Positions 1-8,952 of a DNA stretch of 64,000 nucleotides are shown piece by piece; within the stretch, counting starts at the first letter, position 1, and every line of letters starts with the position of its first letter. Below the pieces are notes generated by a model. The model was not told the DNA's origin. It saw only the letters and a list, made by a program, of their open reading frames with translations, and ran no database searches. The DNA lies in NCBI RefSeq assembly GCF_024169925.1, contig NZ_JALJXF010000001.1, positions 1,556,001 to 1,620,000 on the forward strand. Reading direction: 5' to 3'. Source of the DNA: Methylorubrum extorquens. Its GTDB lineage: Bacteria > Pseudomonadota > Alphaproteobacteria > Rhizobiales > Beijerinckiaceae. A program made the position numbers and the translations under genes.

Positions 1-614
1 CGGTGCGGAGCGCCAGTCCAGTGCACGAGTTCGTGGGCAAGCGTGCCAGCGTAGCCTGTGGGTGTGCGGAAGGCGGTGCGAGGCGGCAGATGGATCGTGT
101 CGGTGGCCGGCACGTAGCAGGCGCGGGCCCCGCCCTCGCGGATGGTGGCGCCGGTGGCCGCGACGAACGCGTCGAGGGCCGGAAACGGCGCGGACGGTGA
201 TGTGTCCGTGGGTTCGCTGGCGGCGGGTGGAGCGGCGTCGACCTGGGCGGCGTTGAAGACGTACGCCGCGCGGGCGACGAAGGGAGCCCCATCGGCCCGG
301 TCGGCCTCGGAGCGGTCGCAGTGGGGTAGGTCCTTGTAGAACACCACCAGCGTCCCGCGCTCGGCCTTCCGCACCTGCGCCCCGAGCGTGGCCCACTGCT
401 GGTACGTCGCCCAGCGCGCGTCGGTGTAGCCCTGGGCCTGCGCCGCGCACCACAGCGCCAGCACGTTGATGCCGCGGTAGCGCCGTCCGGTGCGGGCGTT
501 GCGCGGCATCGGATCGGCGCCGTGCCAGGGCGGGGCCCACGAAGCGGGGTCGGCGATCTCCAGCTGCGCGAGGATGGTAGCGGCGACGCGAGCGTGCAGA
601 TTGTTGGCAGGCAT
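1..614 (-). CDS. ArdC-like antirestriction protein (N-terminal part, cut by window edge)
   Basis: The minus strand reads MPANNLHARVAATIL onward from an ATG at 614 and stays open to the left edge, about 204 codons. The N-terminal half has the ArdC single-stranded-DNA-binding layout: W26-A-P-P-W, RTGRRYRGIN, and a block ending LVVFYKD near residue 93. Near the edge a zincin motif AHELVHWTG follows, with the HExxH histidines and glutamate intact (H-E-L-V-H), then GAPHR. ArdC proteins are carried by plasmids and conjugative elements and protect incoming DNA from restriction; some also have protease activity. The C-terminus lies outside the window. Its presence fits a conjugative or integrative element extending left. 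The family call is secure; antirestriction activity is inferred from family. Confidence 0.85.
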   Translation of the reverse strand, partial: MPANNLHARVAATILAQLEIADPASWAPPWHGADPMPRNARTGRRYRGINVLALWCAAQAQGYTDARWATYQQWATLGAQVRKAERGTLVVFYKDLPHCDRSEADRADGAPFVARAAYVFNAAQVDAAPPAASEPTDTSPSAPFPALDAFVAATGATIREGGARACYVPATDTIHLPPRTAFRTPTGYAGTLAHELVHWTGAPH

Positions 615-900
615 GAAGGGCGAGGCTCCGGGCCGCCGCGGTGTCGGCGGCTCGAGGAGTGTTTCCCGGAATGACAGGGGGCCTTTACCGCATCGACGGT
701 TGCCGGTGGGCGGCCCAACTGGTCGAGGTGCAGCCTTGCGACAGGCCGGCCGGGCCTGTGCTGTCGGCCTTTACGCACCGCTTTCGCCTCTGTGGATGTC
801 CATCGCCGACGGACCAGGCCGCTTGATCCCGCGCGTTGCCGGGGTCTTCATCCACCCAACCGCATTCATCCCGGCCGGGTCGTCCCGCCCGCCGCCCCGC
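615..900. other. Intergenic, no gene seen
   Basis: This spacer separates the start of the ArdC-like gene (minus) from the stop of the WYL regulator (minus). The open frames across it have no family resemblance and read like shadows. It should contain the ArdC promoter, but I cannot assign elements with confidence. Confidence 0.4.
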
Positions 901-1914
901 TCAGGCAGCGGCGTCGTCGAGAGCGGTACACGCCTCAGCAAGGCACGCGCGATAGCGGATCCGGAGCACCTCGGGCGCAAGGACTTCGACGTGGGCTCCC
1001 CATGTAAAGAGGTGCCACACCATCTCCGTCAAACCGGACGCCGTGAACGCGACGGTGACCCGCCCGGCCGCGTCCTCGCTGACCCGCTGATCGCGATGAA
1101 ACCGGAAGCCGCGCGCGTCTCCGGCGACCGCCGCTGAGAAGCGCCAGACCACGTCGAAGCGCTCGCCGTCCCAGAACGCCCCGAACGAGCGGGCGGCGAA
1201 GGCCTGGAGGTCGAACCCCTCGTCGCGCACGAACCCGGTCTCCATTGGCGTGAGACGTTCGATGTTGCTAATCGCGTACAACCGGTGCTCGCGCACCTCC
1301 GGGTGCGGATTGAAGCCAACGAGGTAGGCGCGTGACCCGGTGAGGAAACCGTAGGGATGCAGCAGCGGGAAGGAGCGCTCGGCCGTGTCGCGCCGTCGGT
1401 AGACGAGCCGGACCACACGGTTGGCGAGAAACGCGTCCCGCAGCCCCGAGACGATGGCCGGTTCGAGGGTCTCCTCCGGACCCGGTCTCACGACGGCGCC
1501 CGTCCCCCGCAGCAGGTCAGAGAGGTCTCCCTCAACCGGACGCCACGCTGCGCGCGTTTGTGCCGCCTCAAGCTTCAACGCGAGGCTCGTCAATCGCTCG
1601 GCCTCGAGGCGCAGACCCTGCTGCTGAGCGCGCTCCGCTGCGAGGCGCAGTTCCAAGAGTTCGTCGCGACTCGGTGGCAGCAGCGTCGCCAACCGCCCCG
1701 CGGGTACGCGCCAGCGCTTCGTGCCGTCCTCAAGGACCTCCTCTCGCAGCGCGTGCGGCATGAGCCGGTGCAGGGCGTCACGCAGGCGCTCGGCTGTGCG
1801 CCGCCCGACGCCCAGCAGCGTGGCCATCTCGTCAAGCGTCAAGCCAACTCGTGCATCGGCCAGCGCCAGGCCGAGTGTCAGAAGCCGCTCGGCTGGGGCG
1901 TACCGCCTGCTCAT
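901..1914 (-). CDS. WYL-domain transcriptional regulator
   Basis: 337 residues. A DeoR/HTH_11-like winged helix at residues 5-70 (LTLDEMATLLGVGRRTAERL) is followed by a linker, then a WYL domain at about 165-235 with RLVYRRRDTAER, HPYGFLTGSRAYLVGFN and HRLYAISNIERL. A C-terminal WCX dimerisation region follows (AFTASGLTEMVWHLFTWG, APEVLR). WYL proteins sense nucleic acids or nucleotides and very often control phage-defence loci; the aromatic of the W-Y-L signature is A-Y-L here. It lies between the ArdC gene and the membrane-protein operon and is transcribed away from the latter, so it could regulate either. Family call firm, target unknown. Confidence 0.88.
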   Translation of the reverse strand: MSRRYAPAERLLTLGLALADARVGLTLDEMATLLGVGRRTAERLRDALHRLMPHALREEVLEDGTKRWRVPAGRLATLLPPSRDELLELRLAAERAQQQGLRLEAERLTSLALKLEAAQTRAAWRPVEGDLSDLLRGTGAVVRPGPEETLEPAIVSGLRDAFLANRVVRLVYRRRDTAERSFPLLHPYGFLTGSRAYLVGFNPHPEVREHRLYAISNIERLTPMETGFVRDEGFDLQAFAARSFGAFWDGERFDVVWRFSAAVAGDARGFRFHRDQRVSEDAAGRVTVAFTASGLTEMVWHLFTWGAHVEVLAPEVLRIRYRACLAEACTALDDAAA

Positions 1915-2107
1915 CTCGTCCCCCCTCCCGCGCCAGCCCGACGGCGCGTATCGAAGGATAACAGGTTCGCCGGCGGCCGACGGTCCCGCGCGTGCTCTTC
2001 GAGCGCGTGCGCGATGAGCCGGCGGTCAAGTCGATCGCGGGCTGGCGACGGCACGTACCTTCGAGCAAGCTGGTACTGCTCCCCACGGGGGCACGGGAGC
2101 AACCGAA

Positions 2108-5068
2108 ATGCGTGTGAGGCTCTTCGGCGAGTGGATCCTCCTCCTGACCGCGGTACTCGCTCTCGTCGGGAGCGGCCTGCCCCTCCTGCCGCGCGCACGG
2201 ACGGCCGCGCGGTTGCTCGCCGTGGCCGAGAATCCCCCGGCGATCGCCGCCATCCGGCTGCCGCGAGTGCTCACCCCCGAACGGGTCGAGGCCGAAATCG
2301 ATGCGGCGATCGCCGCCGAGGACGACGACCTTGCTCAGAGCTTTCTTGATCTTGCCGACGCGCATGGAGGCATGGTCGCCCCAGACCGCCGCGCGCGAGT
2401 CGCCGCGATGCAGAACGGGGCGAGCTATCGCGCGGCCCGGGCCTTCGCCGCGGGAGCGGCCACCGGCGAGGCTGAGACCGCCGCCGGGCTCGCGGGCGTG
2501 CTCGCGGCCGACCTCTCAGGGCTCGGCGATATCCGGGACATCGCCCGCGAGGGACCGATCTGCGCGCGGGGCGAGGCGTGCGACACCCTGGTGTTGGGGC
2601 TCGCCACCGTGGAGCTGGCGACGAACGCGGCGACGATCGCAAGCGCAGGCGCCGCTACCCCGTTGCGCGCCGGTGTGACCATCCTGAAGACCGCACGCAA
2701 GCTTGGACGCCTCCCCGCGCCGCTCGTGGCCGCGCTGACGCGCATGGTACGTGCTGCCGTCGACCCGGAGGCGGTGCGTGTCCTGGTTCGGGCGGGGGGA
2801 CGCCTCGATGCCGCGGGCTTGACCGCGGCAGCCCGGTCCGCGGTGCGGCCCGACGCGCTGTGGGGCCTGCGCGATCTCGGCGGCAACGTCTACGGCCTCT
2901 ACGCCGCGGCGGGTCCCCGGGGCGTGCTGCAGGTTCTCGGGCTTGCCCGTACCCCCGGGGAGATCGCACGGGCGGAGCGCTTGGCGCTGCGGTTCGGCAC
3001 ACGGACGCGCGCGACGCTTAAGCTTCTCGACCGCTCCGCCTTCGTCCTGGGCCGCGAACTGGCGTCGCTCGCGCGGACGGTTCTCTTCGCACTCGCCTGG
3101 GCGTTCGGGCTGGCTCTGTTCTGCCGGCGGCTGGGCACAGCTCTGGGACGGTGGCTGTGGCGGCGCCCGGCCTCAGTCCGTCTCAAGCCCATGTCCGATT
3201 CTGTCGTAGCCATCGCCGAAGGTCGACACGGACGGGATGCAACGGATCGCCCGGAGGCCGACCGCGCCGAACCGGTAGGCGTCGGGGGACCAGAGTTGCC
3301 CGCCGAGCTGGACTCACCCGGATCCCGACGCATGCCCGACCTTGACCCTGCCATGCACACGATGCCCGCTGTCCCGATCATCGGACGCTACGGGCCGACC
3401 CAGGCGCGCGAGGCGTCCGGTCCGCTCGATCCTCACGATGCGGGAGTCCGGATCGTAGCGATCGGCGGCCCCCTGCCGGATTGGGCCGCGCCGACGTCGG
3501 CGCCCGTCGCGGAGGACAAGATCGAACTGATGGTGGTGCACGGGCCGCCCTCGCGCAGCGCCGCAAGGGAGGACGGGCGTCGATCCGATGCGTCCGCGCC
3601 TCAGCTGCGGCTCATCGTGTGTGATGAGACGCTCGCGGACTGCCCCCTCGACGTCCAAGAGGGCATGACGGCGGTCGTGCGCATATCCACAAGGCCGCAT
3701 GACCGCGACACCGTGGCCCGCGCCCTCGCCGCCTGCGCCCACGGCGGCGGTCTGCTCATTGGGACGGACGCCGGGGATCTGCAGCGTGTGGCGGGCGTCG
3801 AGCCGGGCCGGGCGGGGCGCGGGCGCGCGATCGTCATTCCCGGTCGCGCGGACGCCGAGCTGGGTAAGAGTCCGTCCGATAAGTCACGAAGCGCGTCCGA
3901 GGCGTCGGACGAGGATCATGGCAGCGGCGGCGTAGAGGAAGGCTTGGGCCGAGGCGAGGGTGGCCTCCGGATCCTTCCAGAGGCGGCGATTGCGGCTGAT
4001 CCAGGCGAAGAAGCGCTCGACGACCCAGCGGCGCGGGTGAACGGCGAAGCCGACCTGCCCGGGTGGCTTGCGCACGATCGCGACGGTGATGCTCGTGGCC
4101 GTGGCGGGTCGGTCTCCGGCATAGCCAGCATCGGCGAACGCCTTGGTGATGAACGGGAAGGTGCGACGCGACAAACGCAGCACCGGCACCGCTCCGTCGC
4201 GATCCTGTACGTCGGCGGGCTGCGGATCGAGGACGAGGGCACGCCCGTCCGTGTCGACCAGAGCTTGGCGCTTACGGCCCTTCACCTTCTTGCCGGCATC
4301 GTAGCCGCGCGGCCCGCCGCTCTCGGTGGTCTTGATGCTCTGGCTATCCAGAACCGCCGCCGACGGCGAAGCCTCGCGTCCGACCCGTTCACGGTCAGCC
4401 ATGACGAGGTGGTGGTTGATCCGGCCGAACAGGCCGTCGTCGCGCCAGCGGCTGAAGTAGCCGTAGGTGGTCGAGCGGGGTGGCAGATCCTTGGGGATCA
4501 GCCGCCACGCGATCCCGCCGCGCAGCACGTAGAAGATCGCGTTCAGGATCTCCCGCATCGTCCAGACCGGCGGACGCCCGCACGGTGCAGGCTTGGGCAT
4601 CAGCGGCTCGACCACAGCCCACTCGGCATCCGTCAGGTCGGTTTCGTAGCGCAGGCCCGAGCGGCTATGCTGCCGCCGGGTAGTCGGGGTCCACATGGCA
4701 CTTCCAGGTCAGGCTTCAGCACCCTTCTGGAAGCATCGCCATCCCGGCCACTCAACCCCAAACTCAACCCTTATCGGACGGGTTCTGAGAGCGCGGGATC
4801 GGCTGTGGCCACGCTGACCGCCGCCGGCTTTGACGGCGGCCGCCTGATGATCCAGCTCGTCGCCGCGCCGAACGCCGCCGCCATCGATCTCGCCGCGCTC
4901 GACGCCTGCGCAGCCGCCATCATCCGGTGGGATGCCGATCGCGACTGGATCCTCTCATGCGCCATGACCGACCGCACCGCGCTGGTGATCGTCGCCTTCG
5001 ACCGGCCTGCCCCCGTGCCGGTGGAGGTTGACCCGACGATGGGATCGCTGCCGGATCGTTCCCCGTGA
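2108..5068 (+). CDS. Hypothetical membrane protein interrupted by an IS5-family element, frame preserved
   Basis: The native gene is 2108-3867 joined to about 4789-5068. The N-terminus is a hydrophobic anchor (residues 9-28) and a second membrane segment lies near residues 322-340 (TVLFALAWAFGLALFC), with an Ala-rich helical region between. The part after residue 360 is soluble. An IS of 918 bp plus a 3-bp duplication sits at codon 587. Both lengths are multiples of three and the IS antisense strand has no stop in this frame, so the reading frame remains open over 986 codons. Excising the IS gives ADAELGK joined to SAGSAVATLTAAGFDGG in frame. The stop overlaps the start of the next gene (GTGA at 5065-5068), so the two were an operon. 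I do not recognise the family. The product is probably inactive or carries a 307-residue nonsense insert. Confidence 0.6.
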   Translation: MRVRLFGEWILLLTAVLALVGSGLPLLPRARTAARLLAVAENPPAIAAIRLPRVLTPERVEAEIDAAIAAEDDDLAQSFLDLADAHGGMVAPDRRARVAAMQNGASYRAARAFAAGAATGEAETAAGLAGVLAADLSGLGDIRDIAREGPICARGEACDTLVLGLATVELATNAATIASAGAATPLRAGVTILKTARKLGRLPAPLVAALTRMVRAAVDPEAVRVLVRAGGRLDAAGLTAAARSAVRPDALWGLRDLGGNVYGLYAAAGPRGVLQVLGLARTPGEIARAERLALRFGTRTRATLKLLDRSAFVLGRELASLARTVLFALAWAFGLALFCRRLGTALGRWLWRRPASVRLKPMSDSVVAIAEGRHGRDATDRPEADRAEPVGVGGPELPAELDSPGSRRMPDLDPAMHTMPAVPIIGRYGPTQAREASGPLDPHDAGVRIVAIGGPLPDWAAPTSAPVAEDKIELMVVHGPPSRSAAREDGRRSDASAPQLRLIVCDETLADCPLDVQEGMTAVVRISTRPHDRDTVARALAACAHGGGLLIGTDAGDLQRVAGVEPGRAGRGRAIVIPGRADAELGKSPSDKSRSASEASDEDHGSGGVEEGLGRGEGGLRILPEAAIAADPGEEALDDPAARVNGEADLPGWLAHDRDGDARGRGGSVSGIASIGERLGDEREGATRQTQHRHRSVAILYVGGLRIEDEGTPVRVDQSLALTALHLLAGIVAARPAALGGLDALAIQNRRRRRSLASDPFTVSHDEVVVDPAEQAVVAPAAEVAVGGRAGWQILGDQPPRDPAAQHVEDRVQDLPHRPDRRTPARCRLGHQRLDHSPLGIRQVGFVAQARAAMLPPGSRGPHGTSRSGFSTLLEASPSRPLNPKLNPYRTGSESAGSAVATLTAAGFDGGRLMIQLVAAPNAAAIDLAALDACAAAIIRWDADRDWILSCAMTDRTALVIVAFDRPAPVPVEVDPTMGSLPDRSP
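3868..4785. mobile_element. IS5-family insertion sequence, 918 bp
   Basis: The imperfect terminal inverted repeats read GAGTCCGTCCGATAAG at the left end and, on the opposite strand at the right end, GAACCCGTCCGATAAG (14 of 16 identical). The element contains one transposase gene on the minus strand. The flanking triplets are taa (3865-3867) and tga (4786-4788), which fits the T-N-A target rule of this group but is not an exact duplication. One copy has therefore mutated or the flanks were rearranged. The insertion lies inside the membrane-protein gene that starts at 2108. Confidence 0.85.
3884..4696 (-). CDS. IS5-family transposase
   Basis: 270 residues with the IS5/IS427-type single-ORF layout: an N-terminal DUF4096-like domain (YETDLTDAEWAVVEPLMP, GRPPVWTMREILNAIFYVLR, GIAWRLIPKDLPP) and a DDE domain with LDSQSIKTTESGG carrying the first Asp, KVKGRKRQALVDTDG, DAGYAG, and RRWVVERFFAWISRNRRL carrying the Glu. 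It is complete, starts at ATG 4696 and fills the element almost end to end, so the copy may be active. It reads antisense to the interrupted host gene. Confidence 0.92.
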   Translation of the reverse strand: MWTPTTRRQHSRSGLRYETDLTDAEWAVVEPLMPKPAPCGRPPVWTMREILNAIFYVLRGGIAWRLIPKDLPPRSTTYGYFSRWRDDGLFGRINHHLVMADRERVGREASPSAAVLDSQSIKTTESGGPRGYDAGKKVKGRKRQALVDTDGRALVLDPQPADVQDRDGAVPVLRLSRRTFPFITKAFADAGYAGDRPATATSITVAIVRKPPGQVGFAVHPRRWVVERFFAWISRNRRLWKDPEATLASAQAFLYAAAAMILVRRLGRAS

Positions 5069-6333
5069 GCCGCGCCATGGCCGAGGATGCTGGGCGATGG
5101 GCGTGGGATGGGCCACTTCAGCAGAGCTTCTCCGCCTTCGTCGAGGAACTTTACCTCACGTACCTGCGCCGCCACTGCGCCTGGGGTTGTCCAGCGCACA
5201 TCCCGCGCGAGGTGTGGGCCTGGAGGCCCGATCCGTGCCCCGCGCGGATCGGTGTGGCCGCGGCACGAGTCTTCGAGGAGCAGGTTGAGGCCGCCGCGTG
5301 CGCGATCCCGCCCGAGCGCAAGCGGGGCGGGGTGACCTACGCGGACGAGGTCCGGCACCTGTACGACGTACTCGCAGCAAACCTGGCCCGCGCGGCCCAC
5401 GCGCCCACGGATTTCAAGCCCTGCTCCACGTTCGCACTGGAGCGGGTCGAGGGGATCTGGGAGATCGGCTTGATGAAGTCGCACACCGATGCGGCGGATC
5501 GTGCGCCCGCGATGGAGCCACCCGCGGTCCGGTCCGCGCCCGCCCGGCCGACCAGCCGGCGCGAGGCCCTCGGCTTCGCCGCCCTCCTGCCCGGCGCGCT
5601 TCTCGCCCGATCCCGCCCTGCCATCGCAGCGTCGGGAGAGCCGGCCAGTGCAGTCGCCAGGCCGGATACAGTGGCTCAAGTGGCCGGCGCCCTGCGGGAT
5701 CTCGAGGGTCTCCCGTGGCGGGGCCGATACCCGCTGCGGCGCGTGCCGGGAGAGGACGCGTGGGAGTATTATGTGCCCAACCGCAATGCCGAGGCCCGCT
5801 TGCGCGAACTCGGTATCGGACCGTTCACAACCGCCGGTGCTCTCGTCCGCCGACTGGCCGGGACATTAACGGTCGCGGACGATCGGTTCGTACGCGAGGC
5901 GTGCGCCCGGGAGGACATCGCCCAAGCGGACCATGCCGATCACATCCGCTACCACGCCGCAACGGCGGATCAGCTGATTGCACGGCTGCAACGGTACGCC
6001 GCAACGGGGACGCACTGGGCTGGTTTCCACGCGGGCGCGGACTGGACTTGGAACGCCCTGGTGTCCTGCGCGTGCTTCGATCTGCTCAACTTCGCGAAAT
6101 CGCTGGGTCAGCGCGAGGAATGCATCCGCCAAGCCGGCGATCCGCTTACATTCACGGCTGAGTTGCAGGTCGCGCTCGATCCGTTCCTGTTCCGCCGGTA
6201 CGTGTCCGGCTCGGGCCTGATCGGCCCGACGCTGTGTGCGTGGCACGTGCCACACGCGGGCGAGCAGATCCCGGCATCCTCAGAGGTAACCTACGTCTGC
6301 CTGCTCGACGAATGGCCCGGCTCCCCGTCATGA
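5065..6333 (+). CDS. Hypothetical protein with an internal twin-arginine signal (possible fusion of two genes)
   Basis: The GTG start at 5065 overlaps the stop of the preceding gene. Residues 1-137 are soluble and contain W/C-rich stretches (YLRRHCAWGCPAHIPREVW). At about residues 165-190 comes PTSRREALGFAALLPGALLA followed by RSRPAIAAS. That is a textbook Tat signal (S-R-R-E-A-L, hydrophobic core, A-x-A-like cleavage), but it is internal. A plausible second start is ATG 5473 (MKSHTDA) or the next in-frame ATG in MEPPAV. The C-terminal part contains YYVPNRNAEARLRELGIGPF and a cysteine cluster (SCACFDLLNF). No family recognised. Either two ORFs lost the stop between them or two products are made from alternative starts. 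The exported part would act in the periplasm. Confidence 0.55.
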   Translation: MSRAMAEDAGRWAWDGPLQQSFSAFVEELYLTYLRRHCAWGCPAHIPREVWAWRPDPCPARIGVAAARVFEEQVEAAACAIPPERKRGGVTYADEVRHLYDVLAANLARAAHAPTDFKPCSTFALERVEGIWEIGLMKSHTDAADRAPAMEPPAVRSAPARPTSRREALGFAALLPGALLARSRPAIAASGEPASAVARPDTVAQVAGALRDLEGLPWRGRYPLRRVPGEDAWEYYVPNRNAEARLRELGIGPFTTAGALVRRLAGTLTVADDRFVREACAREDIAQADHADHIRYHAATADQLIARLQRYAATGTHWAGFHAGADWTWNALVSCACFDLLNFAKSLGQREECIRQAGDPLTFTAELQVALDPFLFRRYVSGSGLIGPTLCAWHVPHAGEQIPASSEVTYVCLLDEWPGSPS

Positions 6334-6506
6334 GCCATCGCGATCAGCCAAGCATCCCGCGAGGGGGCGTGACCCCAAGACCGGTTCACGGGGTTGCGCC
6401 CGCCCCTTCGGGCTACGTCCGGTTCTGTCGTGTGGTGGGTCGATCATGTGCACTGCCCGGGGCGAACGGGTTACGATGTCACCCCGGATAGACCAGCAAG
6501 GATGAC
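6334..6506. other. Intergenic, no gene seen
   Basis: This short spacer lies between the hypothetical operon and the DUF262 gene, both on the plus strand. GTCACCCC and GGATAGACC precede the ATG at 6507 and AAGGATG sits six bases before it, giving a reasonable ribosome binding site for the DUF262 gene. Confidence 0.35.
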
Positions 6507-8840
6507 ATGACTGATCGCTTGTTCGACGGGACCTCCGTACAAGGCCTGAACCTCATCACATTTCTCGATTGGGCGCGCAGCTCAAACGACGTCCTGCGCG
6601 CTAATCCCGGCGGCGGTGCGGCGGATGAAGGACCCCACGAGTCCCTTCAACGCTTCGGCCTCCTCGCCCTGCCGCCGGTCCAGCGCAGCGCGGTCTGGCG
6701 CCCCAAACAGGTGGTCGACCTCTGGGATTCGCTGTTGCGCGGCTTGCCGATCGGCAGCTTCTTCCTGATGGCCCGCGGCGCGGACGGCGTCGCGCACGGC
6801 CGGGACTTCGGCAGCGACGGCCGGATCGCGTCGATCGCGCGGGCGGGCTTCGACCTGTTCGACGGGCAGCAGCGGACGCGGGCCATGCTGCTCGGCGTCT
6901 GCGGCCCCGACCTCGACCACCGCTGCCTCTGGGTGGACCTGGCGCAGGGGGCCAAGCACAGGCTCCATCTGACCTCGGCGAGCCAGCCGTTCGGGTACGA
7001 TCCGTCGTCCGGGCAGAAGCTCTCGCGTTCGGATCGGGCGAAGGCGAGAGCCGAGTTCGATGGAGTCGCCGCTCTCACGGTCGCGCGCGGCGGGGCCGGC
7101 GAGACCCGCGCCGCCTACGATCACGAGATCTTCGATATCCTCCTCGCCGAACCGGACGGCCAGCGGGATCTCCCCCGGCCCTACAAGGCATCCGGCTGCA
7201 CCTATCGCCTCGATGAGCTGCTCGCCGCCTGGCGCGCCGCCCACGTCTCGACCGGCGCGGGCGCGGACGGGCTCGCGCAGCTCATCGCGGCGCGGGCACT
7301 GGGCGAGGACACCCGGCCGGTGCTGGCCGAACTCGCCACCGCGTTCGCGCGCGTCGCGGACGGTGAAGTCGCGCTGATGCAGATCGATCCGCGCCGCTTC
7401 GCCGGCGGCGGGGAGGCCGCCCACGAGAGCCTGCTGATGCTCTTCGATCGGATCGGAGCCGGCGGGACGCCGCTGACGAACGACGAGCGGCTGTTCTCCA
7501 TCCTCAAGCACTACGATCCGCGCGTGCACAACGCGGTGCTCGAGATCCACACGGCGGTCGGACGGGTCATGGCCCCGACGAAGATCGTCGTCACGGCCCT
7601 GCGCATCGCGAACGCGCTGAGTTCCGCTGGCGCGACCGGCCTGCCGGACGTCGCCGGGTTCGCCCGCACGATGAGCGAACGGGCTCCACAGACGGCGCCG
7701 TTTCGGGATGCGCTGTCGCAGCTGATCCCGACGGACGGCGAGGCGGCGCGGTCGGCCGACTCGGCGCTTCTGACCCGGGCGTTCCGCGTGGCGTGCACGC
7801 TGCTCGAATACGCGCCTGCCTCCGACGCGGCCGCCGCCGGATCGAATCCGAACGGCCTGCCGCGGGCCGCCCTCGTCGAATTGCCGACGGAGCTGTGGCA
7901 GGTCGTCCTGTTCTGGGTGGTGCGCGGGCTGCGCGCCGGGTGGACCGTCGCGGATCTCGGCGCGGCGCGCGCGGAGTTGCTCCGCTTCGCACTGTTCTGG
8001 CGCCTGTGCGTCTACAACGACGGGCGAGCAGCCGCTTGGTCGCTCAAGGTGCTGCAGGAGCACCAGCAGATCTGCGCGTTTCCCGGCCGGAATCTCTACC
8101 GGCTGTGCGTCGGCGACGTCAACGGGGAGCGCTGCGCGAACCGCCTGCTCCCCACTGACGTGATGACACGCTTTCTCGTCGCGGACCCGCCGGTACCGGC
8201 CTGGCGCTCGGCGCAGGAGCGCTTCGCACGCGATGAGGCGCCCGTCGGCTACGAGGCGCTCGCCTCAGCCTGGTGGTGGTCCGCACGTAAGCTGCTGCCG
8301 TGGCTGCAACGCGACTACGTGGCGTCCGCGTTCCCGCACTACGATCCGCTCTCGGACAGAGACGACGATCTCCCCTACGATCTCGACCACCTGTGCCCTC
8401 AGGCCGATTGGGGCGCGCACTGGGCCGGGCTGAGCGGCCGGATTGAGGCCTCGGCGGGCATCGCGAGGGCGATGTGGGGATGGCGCAGCCTCCTCGGCAA
8501 CGGCATCGGCAACCTGCGGATCGTCGACGCCTCGGTGAACCGGGGCGATGGCGACACCCCGCTGCCCGCCAAGGTGCCGGGCCTCTCCGCCTCCCAACTC
8601 ACGGCGGAGGCTGCGGCCGCCATGGCGGCGATGGCGCTGGATCCGGCTGAGTACGCGCTGTGGCTCGCCGCGTCGACGCCCGATGACCGATGGGACGAGG
8701 CACGTCTCGCCGCGTTCCAAAGCGCCGTCGAGCGGCGGTCCGCTGAGCTGTATCGCCGGTACTTCGAGGATCTCGAGTTCGCCACCTGGCTGCAAGAGGA
8801 CGAAGTAGAGCAAAACGCCGCTTGCGAACACGAAGCCTGA
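6507..8840 (+). CDS. DUF262/DUF1524 (GmrSD-like) putative restriction protein
   Basis: 777 residues. The DUF262 (ParB/Srx-fold) domain is clear: PPVQRSAVWRPKQVVDL at 56-72, LPIGSFFLM at 80-88 and FDGQQRTRAM at 118-127, the nucleotide-binding signature. A long helical middle region follows. The C-terminus carries an HNH-like DUF1524 block: YDLDHLCPQADWG near 625-635, then GNGIGNLRIVDASVNRG near 665-680, which matches the D-H and G-N-L...N pattern of that nuclease. GmrSD-type proteins of this layout cut modified (for example glucosyl-hydroxymethyl) phage DNA using NTP. It is single-gene, as in fused GmrSD/BrxU relatives. The call rests on motif pattern; substrate is unknown. Confidence 0.82.
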   Translation: MTDRLFDGTSVQGLNLITFLDWARSSNDVLRANPGGGAADEGPHESLQRFGLLALPPVQRSAVWRPKQVVDLWDSLLRGLPIGSFFLMARGADGVAHGRDFGSDGRIASIARAGFDLFDGQQRTRAMLLGVCGPDLDHRCLWVDLAQGAKHRLHLTSASQPFGYDPSSGQKLSRSDRAKARAEFDGVAALTVARGGAGETRAAYDHEIFDILLAEPDGQRDLPRPYKASGCTYRLDELLAAWRAAHVSTGAGADGLAQLIAARALGEDTRPVLAELATAFARVADGEVALMQIDPRRFAGGGEAAHESLLMLFDRIGAGGTPLTNDERLFSILKHYDPRVHNAVLEIHTAVGRVMAPTKIVVTALRIANALSSAGATGLPDVAGFARTMSERAPQTAPFRDALSQLIPTDGEAARSADSALLTRAFRVACTLLEYAPASDAAAAGSNPNGLPRAALVELPTELWQVVLFWVVRGLRAGWTVADLGAARAELLRFALFWRLCVYNDGRAAAWSLKVLQEHQQICAFPGRNLYRLCVGDVNGERCANRLLPTDVMTRFLVADPPVPAWRSAQERFARDEAPVGYEALASAWWWSARKLLPWLQRDYVASAFPHYDPLSDRDDDLPYDLDHLCPQADWGAHWAGLSGRIEASAGIARAMWGWRSLLGNGIGNLRIVDASVNRGDGDTPLPAKVPGLSASQLTAEAAAAMAAMALDPAEYALWLAASTPDDRWDEARLAAFQSAVERRSAELYRRYFEDLEFATWLQEDEVEQNAACEHEA

Positions 8841-8952
8841 CGCACGGACGTCGGCTATCGGCGAAATCCTGGCGCGGCCCATGGCAAGCGCTCGAGGTCA
8901 CAGCGGTGATCATGCCGCGCGGCGGGGGGAAAGTGTCCTTCCTCACGCCGCG

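Noticed and set aside
1357..2349. 330-codon plus-strand frame
   Set aside because: It is antisense to the WYL regulator and is Arg/Pro-rich. No family resemblance.
6582..8063. 493-codon minus-strand frame
   Set aside because: It is a shadow of the DUF262 gene with a repetitive Arg/Glu-rich composition.
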